A DNA stretch of 64,000 nt from Phragmites australis (lineage: Eukaryota; Streptophyta; Magnoliopsida; Poales; Poaceae): positions 7,532,001 through 7,596,000 of the forward strand of contig NC_084940.1 in the NCBI RefSeq assembly GCF_958298935.1, read 5' to 3'. The position numbers and the translations under genes were made by a program. This document shows positions 26,311 to 37,516 of the stretch, piece by piece. Under the pieces are notes generated by a model that did not search any database, had not been told where the DNA came from, and saw nothing but the letters and a program-made list of their open reading frames with translations. The first letter of the stretch is position 1. Every line of letters starts with the position of its first letter.

Positions 26311-28142
26311 CATCCTTGAGCAGGTTCAGCTCGAGGATGGGAGAAAAGGGGTTGCCACTCTTCAAGCTTCTGAAGAAAAGTGACCACTTTTGGTGGACGC
26401 TAGAAGTGGAGGCGGCCTTTCAAGATCTCAAAAGGAACCTCTCTTCCCCTCCTGTACTAACCGCTCCCCACGCAGACGAGGAGCTCTTGCTCTATGTTGT
26501 AGCTACCCCATAGGTTGCGAGCACGATCCTGGTCATCGAGCGTGAAGGTCTTCAGTGACCAGTGTACTAAAGTCCTACACGATGCAAAGGCTCGGTACCC
26601 ACAGGCACAGAAGCTATTGTACACCATGATGATGGCCTCTTGCAAGCTCAGGCACTATTTCAGGCCCACAAAATCAAGGTAATGTCCTTGCTCCCAATTA
26701 GAGAAATCCTCCATAGTAAGGATGCAGCAGGAAGAATAGAAAATAGGTAGTAGATCTCAGGGAGTTCGATATTCAGTTCGTCCCCCAAATGGCTATCAAG
26801 TCCCAGGCGCTAGTCGATTTTGTAGCCGAGTGGTGGTCCTTTGAGCCCGAGCAGGAACAACAACTAGAGGCAGAAGAGCACTAGACCATGCATTTCGATG
26901 GGTCATTCACACTGAAGGGAGCAGGGCTGGAGTGGTCTTGACCTCACCTACCGGCGACACCCTTACGTATTTAGTTCAATTATGTTTTCATGCAACTAAC
27001 AATGTTGCAGAATATGAGGGCCTCTTGTCGAGAATGAGAGCAGCCTCTACACTTGGTATAAAATACCTGCTAGCGAATGGGGTCTCACCACTGGTCGTGA
27101 ACCAAGTGAAAAAAAAAGTTTCAGTTCTCTTAACCGACAATGGTGGCATATCTCATTGAAGTGAGAAGGCTAGAGTGACGCTTTATTGGTTTTGAGATTA
27201 AGCATGTCCTGTGTAGGGACAACTTCCTCGCTGATGAACTGGCCTATCTAGCTTCTTCTCATACACATGTCCCAGTCAGAGTTTTTGAAGAAAAACTTAC
27301 ACAACCATCCACCACGGTCTCGGGCCAAGGTGAAGGGGATGCTCCACTTGGAAACAGAACACCCGAGGTAATCCTTTGGAGGCAACGCCTACTTTCGTAC
27401 ACTCCTTGGCGGCCATCATGTGGTCACCTAGTTTGATTCAGGTACGATCTGGATGGATCAAATATTGGCATACCTTCATAATCGAGTGATCCCTAACGAT
27501 GATGCAGCAGCAAAAAAGGTCATGCGGTAAGCTCACAGATACTCCCTGGTAGAGGGACGCCTTTACCTCAGGGGGAGAAGCGGCAGGTGAGCAGGCCAGC
27601 GTCATACATCGCCTTCATCCTCACCCTGTTGCACTTGGATCTGGGGAAGGCAGGCTCGCTACTAGTGCATGCCATCAGACAAAATAGAAGATGCTGCTAG
27701 GGCAAGAATGGCGATGGAGATGAAGGGTTCTGAGCGTGAAGGCTTGGAGACTGAGGCGATGAAAGGATTCATGGGGAACTGTGGGTGCTCCAATTTAAAG
27801 GGTCGTCATGGTATCTCAACTGCCATGGGGTTCGATCCGTGCGAAATTCAAAAGTCCGCCTATGGGGAATACAAATTCCCTCGGGTCCGGCGGCAATTAA
27901 TATTTCTCTCTCCCCAATTTTCCTCTCTCTATCTCCGAACGTTTAAAACTCCCCTCAGGATGCAGTTTCCTGAGTCGACCACTAAAGTGGGTAGAGTCGA
28001 CGACCACTCCCTGAGCAAACTTATAATCACCTGGGGCCCAAGTGGTGCCACCAGACCTGGCCACGACCACATGGCGTGCAGCGACTCCAAACCCCTACGA
28101 CGAACCGCTCGGTCCACCACATCCAAAGGGAGCTTGGGGGCT

Positions 28143-31100
28143 ACTATAGATTTAATAGATAAGGGGGTGCCCTATGAGATGGGCCCCACACCACCAAATG
28201 TCAGCCTGCAGTATGTATTTTCAAGACCGCGACCTCATCATTTGACCAGGGGCGAGGGTCATGCGATCAGCCCCCTAGTCGCAGAGCAAAATCCTGTGAC
28301 TAGCCCTTGCTAGTCACAGGGCATGTACTCATCTAAACAGTCAAGTCTCATTTAATGATGCCCACTCAAGTATTTTCCTTCCCCAGGCGCTCTCTTTCAG
28401 CGAAGCATGGTCGTGGGGTGGCGTGGTGTTGCAGTGTCCCGTCTCGTAGCATTTAATGCTACAGGATGGCCTGATAGGTGAACATGATGGCATTCAGTAA
28501 TGGTACAAAGTGTGTAGGACGACCAGAGTGGGGTGTGTATGCTTATCCACCATCATGATGAGCTAGGAATAGCTAGGCTTTGTCAAGCGTACATCTGTCA
28601 CCTGTTTTGGCACGATCCCTTGTATGAACATCTTTTCCCCTGGTATATAAAGAGGTAAAGACCTGGCTTGAAGAGATACAAAAGACACTCTGTAACAAGC
28701 TCACCTAATTCATAAGATAACACACAGGATGTAGGACTGTTATCCCACGGAAAGCCTGAATCTAGATAAATGTAACACTGGTTTTAAAGGAACAAAATCA
28801 GGTACAACCACGTATATGCTAGGATCAAGTTTCATACATACGTTATGTCATCAGCGTATCATCACAGTGCCATTATTACATTATCATCATAACTTATTAC
28901 AAAAGGACCCAATGGTCTAGAAGAAAGGCACAACAGAAAGGTAAACTCTAGCTCCAAAGGGTTTTCCATCTTCCACAGGTGTCAACAGGTGGAACACCAG
29001 CCTAGAAAAGGAGCTCCTGGTTGAAGTTGTCTCCATCATAGAGTGCAGCTTCATTGTTGGCTTTTGAACAACGGTAGAGTGCAAGAGATGAAACAACAGG
29101 TGTGAGTACATAATGTACTCCGTAAGTGTAGGAAAGCATGACATGGGGCTTAAGACAAGAAAGGTTAGACACTAGTTTATTGCACTAAGCAACCTTAACC
29201 TATAACTCTAACAAAAGGCATCTCATTTACTAAGTGTGAAGACACCACTTAAACAAGAGCAACAACTCTTCGGATTCCATTTGACTCACCAGGTAATCCC
29301 ATTACATAGCTACCAGACCATCCATCCCTAATCCCTGATCCCAACTAATCAAGAAGAAATCCAAGCCGCTCTTAACTATGTGCACGGCTAATCGATCAGT
29401 TTTATACTCTGCAGGTTTCGCACACTTTACCCATGAGTCATAATCAACTCTTTTGTCGGTACTCGTTGGTACCTTACACACTTTCGAGGTGTGCACCGAG
29501 AGATCACTACAAGACCTTTACAAAGCTCCCGCTGACCCGTAAGCACCCACTAAGGTTTCACCGATAACGGTGATTCTATCACTGCAGAGGCCCCCTCTTA
29601 TGCCAATCGTCCACTGGTGCCCACAAAACCGGAGGGGTGGCTAATTAATTGGTCAGGTTGTACTCATATAAGCCTTATAGTTGCGTTGTTTAACCAAGTT
29701 ACATGCTCCAATAACCGGTCCTTAGGATCCCACACAGGTACAAACCACAACCCAACTGTGCATTTCTCGCACACGTGCATTCCCGCACCATCATCAAACA
29801 AAATCATCCTGCTAGAATCCCTAAATTCCATGTTGCTACAAAAATTACCATTCACGGTTCATGTTGCATAGACATTAATCATATTTACTTTGTAACCTAA
29901 CCAACCATGATAGCGACTAAGCATAACTACCCTTATCCCAGTGACTCTTCAACGACGACAAGGAAAATGATACAAATACTAGTAAACCCTCACAAGATAT
30001 TCCAATTTAGACCAAGCATGCAAGAACGATAAAATCCTAACATACAACCCTAAGTTAGGTGCAAAATGAGCAAGGATACTTGCCTTCAGCGGAGAGTTGC
30101 TCAAATTCTTCAAAAGTCTGATCCTGCAAGTTCACGGATTTCTCACCTCCTAAATATCGTCATACTAGAAAAGCACACAAAGAAAACTACTAAGAATAGT
30201 ACATCAAACATTAATAAAACTCATTAAAAACCTTGTAATAAGATTCTACACGTCGCTACAAGAATTTGAGCGCAAAGATCACATGAAACGAAGCTACAAG
30301 CAAAAAGTTATGAGGGTTTAAAATCTAGGGGCTTTTTTGCAAGACTATCAAAATTACTAGAATATTAACATTATTTTTCTATTGAAAATTCTATGAAAAA
30401 GGTTAACGGGCTCATGGACCACAGCCAGAGGGCCGATCAACGGGTCCATGGTGGACCAGTGGCGCCAGCAGCGCTCTGCGCGGCGGAGGGCGGCCAGAGA
30501 GCGGCCAGAATGAGGCTCCAACGACTAGGGAGCTCCGATGAGCGGCAGAAAAGGGAGAGGGGAGCGCGGGGGGGTTCTCACCACTAGGTTCTTGACCGTA
30601 GAGAGGCTCGGAGGACGACTAGCGATGGTGAGGCGCGGTTGGTGAAGCTTGGGCTTAGTGCAGGCGGCTTCCGACGATGGAGGGAGGTCGGGGACCGGTG
30701 CTACAATCTTCTCGTGCACCTACAACACAGAGGGGGGTCGACACGGTCAGAGAGGGCTCGGCGGCAGAGAACCGGTGCGATGGAGCTACTCACCAGAGGC
30801 AAAGAAGACATGGGCGATGATGGCGCTACGGGCTTGGAAACGAGGCGTGAGCGGGTGGAAAACGCGGAGAAGAAACAGCCGGCTTCAATGGCCATCAAGG
30901 CCGACGGTTTCTGCATTGATTTAGGCATTAGAGAGGGAGATTGAAAAGGGGAAATGGATAGGGCAGCTTGATGGGGCTTAATGACTCAGATTCGGCCGTT
31001 ATGGTAAGGAGAAAGGGAGCGGGGAGGCAAGGGATTGCAGTAGCCAGTGGAGGGGATCGGAGCCAGACAGAGGAGGAAGAAGAGCCGAGGCTCGGCTCTG

Positions 31101-31701
31101 CGGCTCGGTGGCTACGGTTGTGGCCCCACGGGACAGAGAGAGCGGTGGGACGGGGAGGCCAGCTCGGCCGGATGGGCTCGGCCCACTAGGCGTGCGTGAA
31201 GAACGGCTAGGCCACGACCCAAGTGGGGAGAGGAGATGGAGCTGGCTTGGGCCAGGCCAAGAGGAGATGGGGAGAGGGGGATTTGGGCTGGGTTAGATAG
31301 GATTAGGCTCGGATGGGTTTAGGATTTAGGAAATTGATTTTTTACTTTTAAACCATTTTCACAAAGAGCTTCCAAACGAGCACCTTTTAGAGAAATTTTC
31401 AAATATTTTTCACACATAAAAACCTAATGTAACTACTATAGCATGAATGCAACAAGCATGAATATTACCTATGGCATTTTAATTAAATTTAGAAATTAGT
31501 TTCCTTCTAGGTTAAACAAAATCTACAACTCCTATTTAAATTCTAGCAAAATTTTAAACTATTGAAAAAATTAAAAATTTAGGTGTTACAATAAATCTAT
31601 ATGTTCTTGAGTCCAGTTCAATATACACCCACAAGAAACGTAGATCAACACGCCCATCGTCTAATATACCCTGAATTCATTGTCAGGGATTATCCCCCGA
31701 C
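28143..31701 (+). repeat. 3' LTR of the gypsy relic, interrupted by a solo LTR
   Basis: A polypurine tract 'aaagggagcttgggggc' at about 28125-28141 precedes the LTR. A TATA box 'ggtatataaagagg' lies near 28640. The LTR text stops at 28770 and resumes at 31591 ('ataaatctatatgttcttgagtcc'), ending CCCCCGACA at 31701. The natural LTR length without the insert is about 740 bp. The exact 5' base is uncertain. Confidence 0.6.
28771..31590 (-). mobile_element. Solo LTR (2.8 kb), minus orientation, TSD ATAAA
   Basis: Read on the minus strand it starts TGTAACACCTAAATTTTTAA (31590) and ends CCAGTGTTACA (28771), with perfect TG..CA ends and a terminal inverted repeat TGTAACAC/GTGTTACA. The flanks are identical: ATAAA at 28766-28770 and 31591-31595. 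It contains an AT-rich 'aaaattttaaact' lead, a GC-rich leader (30390-31300) and no gag or pol. It resembles the solo LTR at 1554-4539 in general layout (lead 'CCTAATCCTATC', GC-rich middle). ORFs at 29302-31296 are composition effects. Confidence 0.88.
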
Positions 31702-32251
31702 AAGAATGATTAATCATATTTCATGATCATGTGGTATATATTCATCAGAATATCCCACGATTATCTATCAAGATAATACTACTTGTATTGCTTAAATGCA
31801 TATAGGTTATACAAAGTGCAATATCACATAGCATATTGCCATAAGATATTTTGCTAACAAAGTCATGTGAAAATCTAGCAGATTTATTCACTAAGTTATT
31901 GCCCACTTCAATATTCCAGAAATGTATTCGTGGAATTGGCATACAAAGATTTCGAGAATTGCAGAGTTCAGGGGGAGCTATAACCTGTTTATGGTCATCA
32001 GATCATACATATTGCACTCTTTTTCCCTTTATGAGTTTTACTCTCAAGTTTTCTCATATAAGATTTTTAATGAGGCAATATCAATACAAGTATATATGAC
32101 ATATCATTTTCTTCTAAGTTTTTCCCCACTGGATTTTCAAGGAGTTTCTCAATGGTATTATGATCACTTTTCTCCTCATATTTTTCCACAGGGTTTTTAG
32201 AGGAGTTTTTCGTTGTGCTATATACAGATAACAAAATTGATCAGGAGGGAG

Positions 32252-32449
32252 TGTTAAGAAATGATCAATTCATGCCTATTGGGAAGGGGTGTCTCCCCAA
32301 CAAGCACTCTTTTGTTCATGTCCATTGGGGAGAGGTGCCTCCCCAACAGCACTCTTTCATCCTGTATATATATGTAACAATGCAATGAATAAATGAATTC
32401 GACTCTACCCTATTGAGTTTCATTGTCTCTATTTATTTACACTTCAACA
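32252..32449 (+). repeat. 3' LTR of the copia relic (198 bp)
   Basis: Starts TGTTAAGAAATGATC just after the purine-rich GATCAGGAGGGAG and ends ACTTCAACA. It contains a TATA-like 'gtatatatatg' near 32375 and an AATAAA-like signal near 32388-32396. It abuts hAT coding sequence at 32450. Confidence 0.75.
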
Positions 32450-33125
32450 GATCTGTTTATGGATAGTATAGATGAGGAACTTGAAAGCTTCTTATATGAC
32501 ATGCATGACCTATATGATGATACAAATAACTTGGATAAGTACTTGGCAAAGTACTTGGCAGAACCACCATTAAAGGTTAGCAAAGTCAATCATCATACAT
32601 TTGATATTTTATTGTGGTGGAAGGGTCAGAGGAATGAGTATCTTATTATGTGGCTACTTGCTCGTGATGTGCTTGCCTTGCAAGTGCCAACAATTGCTTT
32701 TGAATATGCTTTTAGTGTTGGTAGTTGTGTTGTTGATCCATATCGTTGTCATCTTGATCTTGAGATGGTATAATCACTTATTTGCACCAAAGATTAGATA
32801 GTTGCAGCAAGAAAAGGTGGCAATTCAAACTTCTACTCATATAAAGTCTTTTACCTTTTTACTAATGTACCTGCCTTGACATTTCATGTTCTACGAATGT
32901 TTCTTTGAGGCCATTGCAAATGATATAATGTTTGAGGTATAAAGTATAAACTGTACAACTATTTCTTTTTTTTTTCTCATTTGTGCAAAAAAACTTGTTT
33001 GAGATTAATTGAATAATTTCCCTACAAAACTATAGGACGAAGACTTGGCAAGTGATGATGATGACTTGAGGTTCAGCTATAGGCCGCCAAACACATTGAA
33101 CAAAGAGGAAATTTCAAAGTGGTGA
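32450..33125 (+). pseudogene. hAT (Ac-like) transposase C-terminal part
   Basis: Right after the copia LTR, the ORF at 32450-32773 reads LDKYLAEPPLKVSK, FDILLWWKGQRNEY, ARDVLALQVPTIAFEYAFSVG and VVDPYRCHL: the hAT C-terminal dimerisation domain. The usual '..VSTVASE.AFS' is here 'VPTIAFEYAFS'. An alternative frame or exon continues as ICTKD near 32785. A further acidic exon-like piece (DEDLASDDDDLRFSYRPPN) lies at 33041-33100. The rest of the gene has been displaced by the insertions upstream. The domain lies 0.6 kb inside the right terminus of the Ac-like element, as expected for hAT. Confidence 0.75.
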
Positions 33126-33159
33126 GCTTATATTGTGCTTGGTAAAAAAAACATTTGTA

Positions 33160-33400
33160 TGCAGAAAACTTGTATGGAGACTTGTGTTGTACTTGTATGG
33201 AGGCTTTTATCCTTGTGATGAGCTGTTGTTGTGTTTGTATAGAGACTTTTATCCTTGTGTTAAACATTTGACGGTAGTATTGTCATTTGTGTTTTTATGG
33301 AGATTTTAATCCTTATACTAAATATTTGTGCTTTTATGGAGACTTTAGTCCTTATACTAAACATTTGTGTTTGTATGGAGACTTTTTATCCTTTGCTTGT
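33160..33400 (+). repeat. Imperfect tandem repeats, unit ~40-55 bp ('tgtatggagacttttatccttgt')
   Basis: At least five copies of a unit built on 'TGTATGGAGACTTTTATCCTTGTNNTAAACATTTG' occur one after another, with substitutions and small length changes. They fall in the presumed 3' untranslated part of the hAT transposase gene. Confidence 0.75.
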
Positions 33401-33723
33401 CAATTGTCATTTATCTTATCATATAAGACATGGCATATGTCAATATGTCATATACTCATGTAGATTGTAGTTATATCATGTATGACTTTACTGAACTTGT
33501 CGTATGATATGTATAACATTTTGGTGTTTTCATTCAGAATTATGAATTTCCGACCGATATCGACATATTATCAAACAGACAATGCTGTTTTTGAAAAAAA
33601 AAATTGATACAACTGATGTCGTATTCATTTTTGGTAATATCGCTTTCAATTCTGTTTCTAAGAAAATTTTTTGAAATGAAAACTGTTCTAACATTTCTGA
33701 CCGTTTTCATCACTACATGCACG

Positions 33724-34621
33724 TACTGCAGGGTGCTAATCAACTACGCACGGGTGGCATTTCAGGATTCATCCAACCATTTTTCTGATCGAATTTGCTA
33801 CCTGCCATATGTTTCAGAATACTTTCATTTTTACTTCTCTAATTAATCTTTGACCAACAATAAGTTTCAAAATATTTATGGTTGATATGCGCGCTAATGC
33901 CATTGATTTGTGAGCTAGGGATGATTAGTGTTGTAAAGCAACTTAAGAGCGGTACTCTCTCCGTCCAAAAAAACAATGCGTGCTTGTTTTTTAAAAAGAA
34001 TTAAACTTTGTATATTTTGATCAACACTTAGTTATAATTGTAAGTATATTTAGTGTATAAAACTATATAACTAGATTCATATTTTGAAAAGCATTCACAC
34101 CATATTAGTGTTGTAGCTAAAGGTGATATATTATGTAAGAAAATGATGGTCAAGACTAAACCAAAATAAAATGGGCCTTGTATAAATGTTATTGTTGATT
34201 TGCGCTCAGCCACCAAAAAGTAAAAGATGAAGCAATAGGCCTAGATGAAATGAGAATTTAGCATGTATGCATGCATGTACATGGACGCATACAGTGCTCG
34301 CTTCTGTACATGGCAACGGCTAGGACCTGAGAACGTGGATCTGATTGAATCAGACGACAAGTACAATAGTGGCTTACGTGTATACTAGGCAATTATCCGA
34401 TCACTAGCTGACTGTTGAACGAACGTGCACAGGATGGTGTATGACTGTACGTGTATCCATATATTTTTCCTCAAAAATAATGTCGCCGATCAAATGTTCC
34501 AAACGCGACGACGATTAATCACTCAAAATGATTGCAGGTAGAAGACAGAATAAGGATAAAACAAGTGACATTTTTTATTGGATGTAAAATAGCTAGCGGC
34601 TAGTTGTCTCCGTTAGTCCTT
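33724..34621. other. Intergenic stretch with a partial Stowaway-like MITE
   Basis: No gene seen. At 33953, 'TACTCTCTCCGTCCAAAAAAAC' resembles the start of Stowaway-like MITEs (CTCCCTCCGTCC), and AT-rich sequence with 'taaaactatataac' follows to about 34180, but the matching right terminus is not recognisable. Confidence 0.45.
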
Positions 34622-34680
34622 AGTTACTTCTATTTTTTTTATGAAATAGTAGATTGTCTTCCGGTGGTTATAGATTAATC

Positions 34681-35423
34681 GAGTAAATTTCGTAAAACTA
34701 TAGATATTTTGATAAAATTATCGTAAAACTATAGATTTAAGTAATAGTTTTATAAAACTATAGATTTAGTGTCAATTTTATCGTAAAACTACAGATAATT
34801 TGATAAAATTATCGCAAAACTACAGATTTAAACAATAATTTCATATAACTACAGATTTAGTGCCGATTTTATCGTAAAACTACAGATTCTAGAGGAGCTA
34901 TTCCCAACCTCATTACCATGACAACCGAGTCCCGCTTGCAGTCTCACAATATCTGCCAGCTCATGAAACGGACCGTCCGGGAATTCCTGTGACTGCAAGC
35001 GGGGTTCATTCATCAGGTTAACATGTCTGGGATAGAATCTATAGTTTTATAATAAAATCGACGCTAATTTGTAGTTTTATGAAACTGTTGCTTAAATCTT
35101 TAATTTTGCAATTTATGATAATTTTGCCAAAGTATCTGTAGTTTCATGAGCTCCTGAACAGTTCGTTTCATGAGCTGGCAGCTGCGATGAGACTGTAAGC
35201 GGGGCCTAGTCATCATAGTAATGGGGCTAGGAGCATATTGATGCTAAATCTGTAGTTTTGTGAAATTGTTGCTTAAATATGTAGTTTTACGATAATTTTA
35301 CTAAAGTATCTGTAGTTTTGCGATAAAATTGACACTAAATCTGTAGTTTTGTGAAATTATTACTTAAATATGTAGTTTTGCGATAATTTTGTCAAAGTAT
35401 ATGTAGTTTTACGAAATTTACTC
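34681..35423. mobile_element. Foldback / Mutator-like element, 743 bp, nested in the LINE
   Basis: The sequence starts GAGTAAATTTCGTAAAACTA and ends with its reverse complement (TAGTTTTACGAAATTTACTC). Arms of more than 300 bp pair along their whole length; each arm is itself made of ~50-100-bp repeats of 'cgtaaaactacagatttagtg' / 'gataaaattatcg'. The flanks AGATTAATC and ATATTAATA agree at 7 of 9 positions, suggesting the 9-bp duplication of Mutator-like elements. The loop (34890-35040, 35150-35220) has no coding sequence. Confidence 0.75.
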
Positions 35424-35519
35424 ATATTAATAAGAAAGAAAGAGAGTACAAGACTAAATTACAAGCCAAAAACGAAAATAAAAAAAAATACTAAACAAGT
35501 TCTTCTAAAGATGCAAGCC

Positions 35520-37501
35520 ATTGGTTCATTAAATCCACTCTAGACTCTTTTGGCTCAATGTATAACCAACAAACTCCTTGAAGAAAACACATACATCTTG
35601 GATGGTAGGAGCAGCTTCATTAAACACCCAACTATTCCTGATCGACCGAATACTCCAACACATAAGAGTGATGATTTCCATTGCAAAAGGGACAACATGC
35701 TTCTTTCTGAAATTCTGAATCAATGTAGCACTGACATTAAAACGTAGATGAAGCAAAGCCCAACAATTCTTTGCAAAATTACAAAAGAGGAACATATTAC
35801 ATCTATTTTCTTCCACCTACAAAATATAGAGATCACATGCGTACCAAGGAAGGTACATGTTTTTCTGTTGGAGGAGCTCCCTTTATTAAGCATGTCCTTT
35901 AAAAGCAGCCAAAAAAAGACTTTGTGCTTCATCTCACAACATAATTTCCAATTCCAATTGAAAATTGGATGAATTGGCCTATGACCAATAAGAATTTTAT
36001 AAGTTTTGCTGGCAGAATAAGAGGCATTTCTCCAAATATAGCTCCAGGAGTCATTCAAATTATTAAAATTTAAAAGAGAAAGGTGCCCCTAGAGATTCTG
36101 AAACTACTGGTAAGCTTGAACCGAAAGAGAGAGATTGAAAGCCTTAGATAGATTATTCAATTGTGAGACCGCATGAAGAGTGATTCTTTCATCTTTAACA
36201 AAAGAAAATAGCTCATGGAAAGAGTGCATAGAAACAAAGCCACTCCATATGTCTTCCCAAAGAAGAACAGAACTTCCATTTCCAACAAGGGGAGAAGCAA
36301 TACCTTTGAAAGTGTCAAGCAGCTTCACAATATCTCGCCACTAGAAATACCATTTTCTTGGAGAAGATTGAAATGTGCCATTCTTGTAATAGTTGTCCCA
36401 AACAAAGTGTACCCAATGCAAATCCATCTTGTTATAAAATTTGCGAAGGTTCTTAAGAAAAAGAGCCGAGTTCTTAACTTTATGACACCAAGCCCACCTT
36501 CCTGTATTGGCTTGGCCTGCAAACAATTTTCCATGATGCTAAAGCTGGTTTTTTGCCATTTATATCTGAACCCCTTCATAGACAATGCCTTCTATAGCTA
36601 TCAATTTGCTTTATTACAGTAGAGGGAATTTTAGGAGTACACATGTAAAAAGTTGGCAACGAAGATAAAATAGTATTTACCATTTCAAAACAACTAGTTT
36701 GGGTTAGAAAGGTTGAGGTGCAAATCAATCTTCTCTCAACCCTTTTAATGAGAGGCATGAAGTGTTCCAATCTAGGTTTAGTGATGTTCAAATGTAGCTC
36801 AAGATAAGTAAAGGAAGAGTCCCTTTCTTACAATTAAAGGTCCTTGATAGAATCTCTATTTTCTCATCTGCAACATTTATGAGAACCATGACAGACTTAC
36901 TATAATTTACTTTAATCATGTGGAAGTAGCAAAGGTATTGAGCAGGGCCTTAAGAACAAATAATTGTTTTGGACAGGCTTGGAGCACAAGAAGAGTATTA
37001 TCATCATATTGAACCGCTGGAAAGTCCTATCTAGCACAAACTTGAATGGGCAAATGCAGCACAAACTTGAATGGACAAACTTTGTTCAAAATACTCTACA
37101 TGTGATCGATTAGCAGCTAAAACAAAGAGAAAGGGGGAAAGTGGATCACCTTGCATAACTCATCTTTTACAATGAAAAACTTTACCTGGCACTCCATTCA
37201 GCGGGACAGATGAGGTCCCAAATTTCAGAATCAGAGATCTAGGAAATCCAGCGCTGACCAAAACCCTTATGAAGGAGAATATCCAAAATAACCTGATGTT
37301 CTACCTTGTCAAAGGCTTTCTCAAAGTCTAACTTTAATAGCATAATTCCTTTTGGAGGAGTGACAAATGTGCAAGTATTCAAAAGACAAGCCAAATAGTT
37401 TTGGATGGATCTTTCCTTAATGAAATCACATTGATTTCAATGTATTAGCTGAATAATAACCTTTTGAAGCCTATCAGCCAAAATCTTTGTGAGAAGCTTA
37501 A
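35520..37501 (-). pseudogene. LINE ORF2 remnant: reverse transcriptase and zf-RVT region
   Basis: The minus strand reads [43 protein letters not shown] (about 37460-37280), the classic L1 reverse-transcriptase blocks. Next come VNTILSSLPTFYM (about 36670) and GGLGVIKLRTRLFFLR (about 36490), then a zf-RVT-type tail with WSYIWRNASYSASKTYKIL and FWLLLKDMLN (about 36050-35890) and AKNCWALLHLRFN (about 35770). At least five frame breaks or stops. The FADD-type catalytic motif was not found in an open frame. The endonuclease domain and ORF1 are absent because of 5' truncation. Confidence 0.82.
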
Positions 37502-37516
37502 AGTTACTTCTATTTT

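Larger units (their letters stand above)
22925..31701 (+). mobile_element. Ty3/gypsy relic nested in the copia relic
   Basis: In order: a gag-like block (SQKYDGSTNLEEFLQIYTT at about 23920-23980); a protease-like block (24950-25180, with VLADGGCITNLLF); reverse transcriptase (25730-26310, with NPIMVRKPNGKW and FTDLNKACPKD); and an RNase H domain (MHFDGSF at about 26888; NNVAEYEGLLSRM at about 27000). An integrase is not clear. The RT signature reads YVDG (26093-26104) instead of YVDD, losing a catalytic aspartate. Frameshifts and stops are frequent. The 3' LTR runs from about 28143 to CCCCCGACA at 31701 and is itself interrupted; no 5' LTR is visible. Confidence 0.75.
20930..32449 (+). mobile_element. 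Ty1/copia relic, split by a gypsy element
   Basis: Broken coding traces follow copia order: a gag zinc-knuckle-like block CQQRGCTNHLTNKYQIPK (about 20950-21000); a protease/GAG-pre-integrase tract (about 21480-21980, with FPKSSDLVCTSCAI near 21930); an integrase tract (DHIQTDIGGPIQLLSGPF at about 22015 to about 22700, with many stops); then, after the gypsy insertion, the RNase H tail (PTIIYQDNTTCI at about 31755; CENLADLFTKLLP at about 31865). It ends in a 198-bp 3' LTR. The reverse transcriptase is missing and no 5' LTR was found, so the relic is truncated at the left. Confidence 0.75.
13325..33715 (+). mobile_element. Large Ac-like hAT element (~20.4 kb) filled with nested transposons
   Basis: The left end AAGGGATGGAAAGAATCGG and the reverse complement of the right end (TAGTGATGAAAACGGTCAG) match each other and the Ac-type pattern YAGGGATGAAAACGG. 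The flanks are CATGTACG (13317-13324) and CATGCACG (33716-33723), a 7/8 match to the 8-bp duplication expected for hAT. Just inside the right end, 32450-33120 encodes a hAT C-terminal dimerisation domain in plus orientation. The interior is taken up by a CACTA transposase (14386-19920), a copia relic (20930-32449), and elements nested in these. The N-terminal half of the hAT transposase was not identified. Confidence 0.7.
34637..37501 (-). mobile_element. L1-type LINE, 5'-truncated, 15-bp TSD
   Basis: The element is flanked by identical AGTTACTTCTATTTT at 34622-34636 and 37502-37516. On the minus strand it starts inside the reverse transcriptase and ends in a short poly(A) (T-run at 34632-34640). 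Truncation at the 5' end, poly(A) and a long target duplication are hallmarks of target-primed reverse transcription. A foldback element (34681-35423) sits in its 3' end. It is too short and broken to be active. Confidence 0.85.

Noticed and set aside
30393..31296. Several overlapping ORFs with Gly/Arg/Glu-rich translation
   Set aside because: Located in the GC-rich leader of the 2.8-kb solo LTR; no domain in any frame.
34690..35420. Regularly spaced repeats that could suggest a CRISPR-like array
   Set aside because: Repeats are in inverted arms of one foldback element, with no unique spacers, in a plant genome.
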